A stretch of 8,013 nt of DNA, from assembly GCA_946886255.1 (NCBI GenBank), contig CAMPIG010000214.1, positions 1 to 8,013 of the forward strand, given 5' to 3'. The position numbers were made by a program, and so were the translations under genes. This stretch comes from an uncultured Cellvibrio sp. (GTDB taxonomy: Bacteria; Pseudomonadota; Gammaproteobacteria; Pseudomonadales; Cellvibrionaceae). Below are positions 6,731 to 8,013 of the stretch, in pieces (the first letter of the stretch is position 1; each line of letters opens with the position of its first letter). The notes below the pieces were generated by a model. It ran no database searches. It was given only the letters and a program-made list of their open reading frames with translations, and was not told the DNA's origin.

Positions 6731-7627
6731 ATGAAAAAAACTACGCAGGATGTGTTAAAAAATGCGATGATAAAAACGGCCCGCTATTCGCTGTTCGGCA
6801 TGGTGTTATTGGCCGGACAATCCTCTGCGCAGTCATTTTGTTTTGCATCTGCCAGCAGTTATTACGAGCAGGTTTACTGCGAATTGCAAGCCAGGGGTGA
6901 GGCAAAGACTCTACCGCCGTTTTATCAATTTAAGCGCAATGATGCGACTACCCAGGCACTTTTATTGAAGCGACCGGCTGCGCGTATTGGCATCGACTTA
7001 CCTATGCCCAAGCCTGCGGCAAAAAAAACTACAGCAAAACCTGCATCACAACAGGAGCGAAAACTGCCGGCCTCAGTTGCGCAAAAACCGCAACCAGCAA
7101 CATCATCATCGCAAGCAGTATCACCATCGATAGCCCCGAAAACCCTCACATCATCTGCTTGCCAACTTAACGGTGAAGCCATGCGCTGTGGCGATCAACA
7201 ATTTACCTTGATCGGCAATCGCCGCAACCAGCGTCTGGCCCAAGGTGTGCTGGAGGCTGAGAATAAAATGGCCTTGCCGATTTATCACGGCAGCACATCG
7301 GATCAAGCCGCCATTGATGCCTATTTGGTACGCGCCTATCGCCAGTACATCGAAAAGATGCATGAGATAGGCTTGGGCGGCGTCACTATGACTTACGGAA
7401 AATTCTATTTTTTGTTTTTTGATTTACAGGAAAAGGGGCTGGATTTCAGTCAACGTTTTGAAACCATGTATGGCTTTTTAAAGAAAGATAAAGCCACCAT
7501 GGGCGTCAGTGAAACCCTGACACCTGACAACCAGCTGAAAGCCGAAGACTGTGATCCGCTGGCCGGGCATATGTGGGTTTGCAGCCGGGCGGGGCGGAAT
7601 TATTTATACCTCGCAGAGTCGGAATAA
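6731..7627 (+). CDS. Exported protein of unknown family, six-cysteine mature chain
   Basis: I do not recognise a named family. From the ATG at 6731 the product is 298 residues. It opens with a signal peptide: a basic n-region ending in KTAR, the hydrophobic YSLFGMVLLAG and a likely cut after SSA at residue 33. A second in-frame ATG at 6767 would give a more typical 21-residue signal; neither has a good Shine-Dalgarno. An upstream reading from 6680 adds 17 residues ahead of the signal and is unlikely. The mature protein has a small N-terminal region with Cys37 and Cys50, a Lys/Ala/Pro/Ser/Gln-rich linker (about 92-141), then a C-terminal domain with Cys144, Cys153, Cys274 and Cys284. The cysteines fall in three close pairs, suggesting three disulfides in the periplasm. 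With no terminator visible after rlmL, it may be co-transcribed with rlmL. Confidence 0.85.
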   Translation: MKKTTQDVLKNAMIKTARYSLFGMVLLAGQSSAQSFCFASASSYYEQVYCELQARGEAKTLPPFYQFKRNDATTQALLLKRPAARIGIDLPMPKPAAKKTTAKPASQQERKLPASVAQKPQPATSSSQAVSPSIAPKTLTSSACQLNGEAMRCGDQQFTLIGNRRNQRLAQGVLEAENKMALPIYHGSTSDQAAIDAYLVRAYRQYIEKMHEIGLGGVTMTYGKFYFLFFDLQEKGLDFSQRFETMYGFLKKDKATMGVSETLTPDNQLKAEDCDPLAGHMWVCSRAGRNYLYLAESE

Positions 7628-7856
7628 GGCGCCATTTCTGCTCGTGGGAAATGTAAATTTGTTTAAAGATCTGCCTGAATATGCACGATGTTCAGACGAG
7701 GTTAAGGCTGGCCCGGCAATTCTTACACCGTTTTACAAATTAAGCGGGGCCTTTCCTCTATAGTGATGGCTGAACAGTGACGATGAAAATTTTTATTGTT
7801 TTTCTGTGCACTTTCTTTTTTAACAATCCGTATTTCGTGTAACAAAAGGACACTTT
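7628..7856. other. Intergenic gap upstream of the SIMPL-domain gene
   Basis: These 229 bases separate two exported-protein genes. No strong terminator is seen; GGCCC (7710-7714) and GGGCC (7747-7751) could pair only across a long loop. TATAGT at 7759-7764 is a candidate -10 box. The nearest -35-like match, TTTACA (7732-7737), sits 21 bases away, longer than usual. CTCTATAGT here also occurs at 4292-4300 ahead of rlmL. A 19-codon ATG frame (7783-7842) encodes a hydrophobic peptide but has little support as a gene. Confidence 0.4.
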
Positions 7857-8013
7857 ATGAATCACTTACTTGCCCTGGTATTATTGTTAACCTCTGCCGT
7901 CGCGTTTGCGAACCCTTTGCCCGCCAAGCCACATATTTATGTGGAGGGTTCGGCGGAGATTGAGGTCATCCCCGATGAGATGACTATTACCCTGGGCCTG
8001 ACATCGGAGAATA
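7857..8013 (+). CDS. SIMPL (DUF541) domain exported protein, N-terminal fragment
   Basis: The first 52 codons are present before the window ends. The ATG follows AGGA (7847-7850) with six bases between, a good site. Residues 1-18 form a signal peptide (MNHLLALVLLLTSAVAFA) with likely cleavage at the AFA|N junction. The mature start, HIYVEGSAEIEVIPDEMTI (about 26-44), matches the opening of SIMPL/DUF541 proteins, where a G-x-A/G-x-hydrophobic stretch followed by PD is conserved. These are periplasmic or envelope proteins (E. coli YggE is a member, linked to oxidative-stress phenotypes); their biochemical role is not settled. The C-terminal part lies beyond the window, so full length and intactness cannot be judged. 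Confidence 0.88.
   Translation, partial: MNHLLALVLLLTSAVAFANPLPAKPHIYVEGSAEIEVIPDEMTITLGLTSEN

Noticed and set aside
7551..7763. 70-codon plus-strand frame overlapping the end of the exported-protein gene
   Set aside because: It begins inside the conserved C-terminal part of that gene in another frame and runs into non-coding sequence; no ribosome site or family resemblance.

Overview
The window looks like chromosome from a plant-polysaccharide-degrading gammaproteobacterium, most likely Cellvibrio or a close relative. Two observations support this. The left edge carries the end of a secreted protein with tandem CBM10 cellulose-binding modules joined by a serine-rich linker, an architecture well known from Cellvibrio. 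The core genes (pyrD, rmf, rlmL, a DUF2835 gene) all have a Pseudomonas/gammaproteobacterial character. The species call is inference; there is no rRNA gene to anchor it.

Layout, left to right. (1) 2-256: 3' end of a secreted CBM10 protein, + strand. (2) 257-435: convergent intergenic gap filled by a nested inverted repeat, with a long outer palindrome and an inner 10-bp hairpin. (3) 436-2160, minus strand: a polytopic DUF4153 membrane protein. (4) 2264-2485, plus strand: a small DUF2835 protein starting at GTG behind a strong ribosome binding site, divergent from DUF4153. (5) 2562-3584: pyrD, class 2 dihydroorotate dehydrogenase. (6) 3585-3756: convergent gap with a strong minus-strand terminator and two further hairpins, all in the 3' region of rmf. 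(7) 3757-3981, minus strand: rmf, ribosome modulation factor. (8) 3982-4401: a 420-base divergent regulatory gap with a 15-bp palindrome and other dyads. (9) 4402-6657: rlmL (rlmKL), the two-domain 23S rRNA methyltransferase. (10) 6731-7627: an exported protein of unknown family with six cysteines in the predicted mature chain. (11) 7628-7856: intergenic. (12) 7857 to the right edge: the start of an exported SIMPL/DUF541 protein.

The middle of the window is a housekeeping block. PyrD makes orotate for pyrimidine synthesis at the inner membrane, RlmKL modifies 23S rRNA during 50S assembly, and RMF converts 70S ribosomes to inactive 100S dimers in stationary phase. In E. coli K-12, pyrD, rlmL and rmf also lie within a few genes of each other, so this is a conserved neighbourhood rather than a recent assembly. 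The genes are not one operon: rmf runs against both neighbours.

I see no CRISPR array, prophage, insertion sequence with a transposase, tRNA, rRNA or defence system here, and no convincing undescribed multi-gene system. The points most worth following up are the nested inverted repeat at 325-418, the three-hairpin 3' region of rmf, the palindrome in the rmf-rlmL gap, and the six-cysteine exported protein downstream of rlmL.
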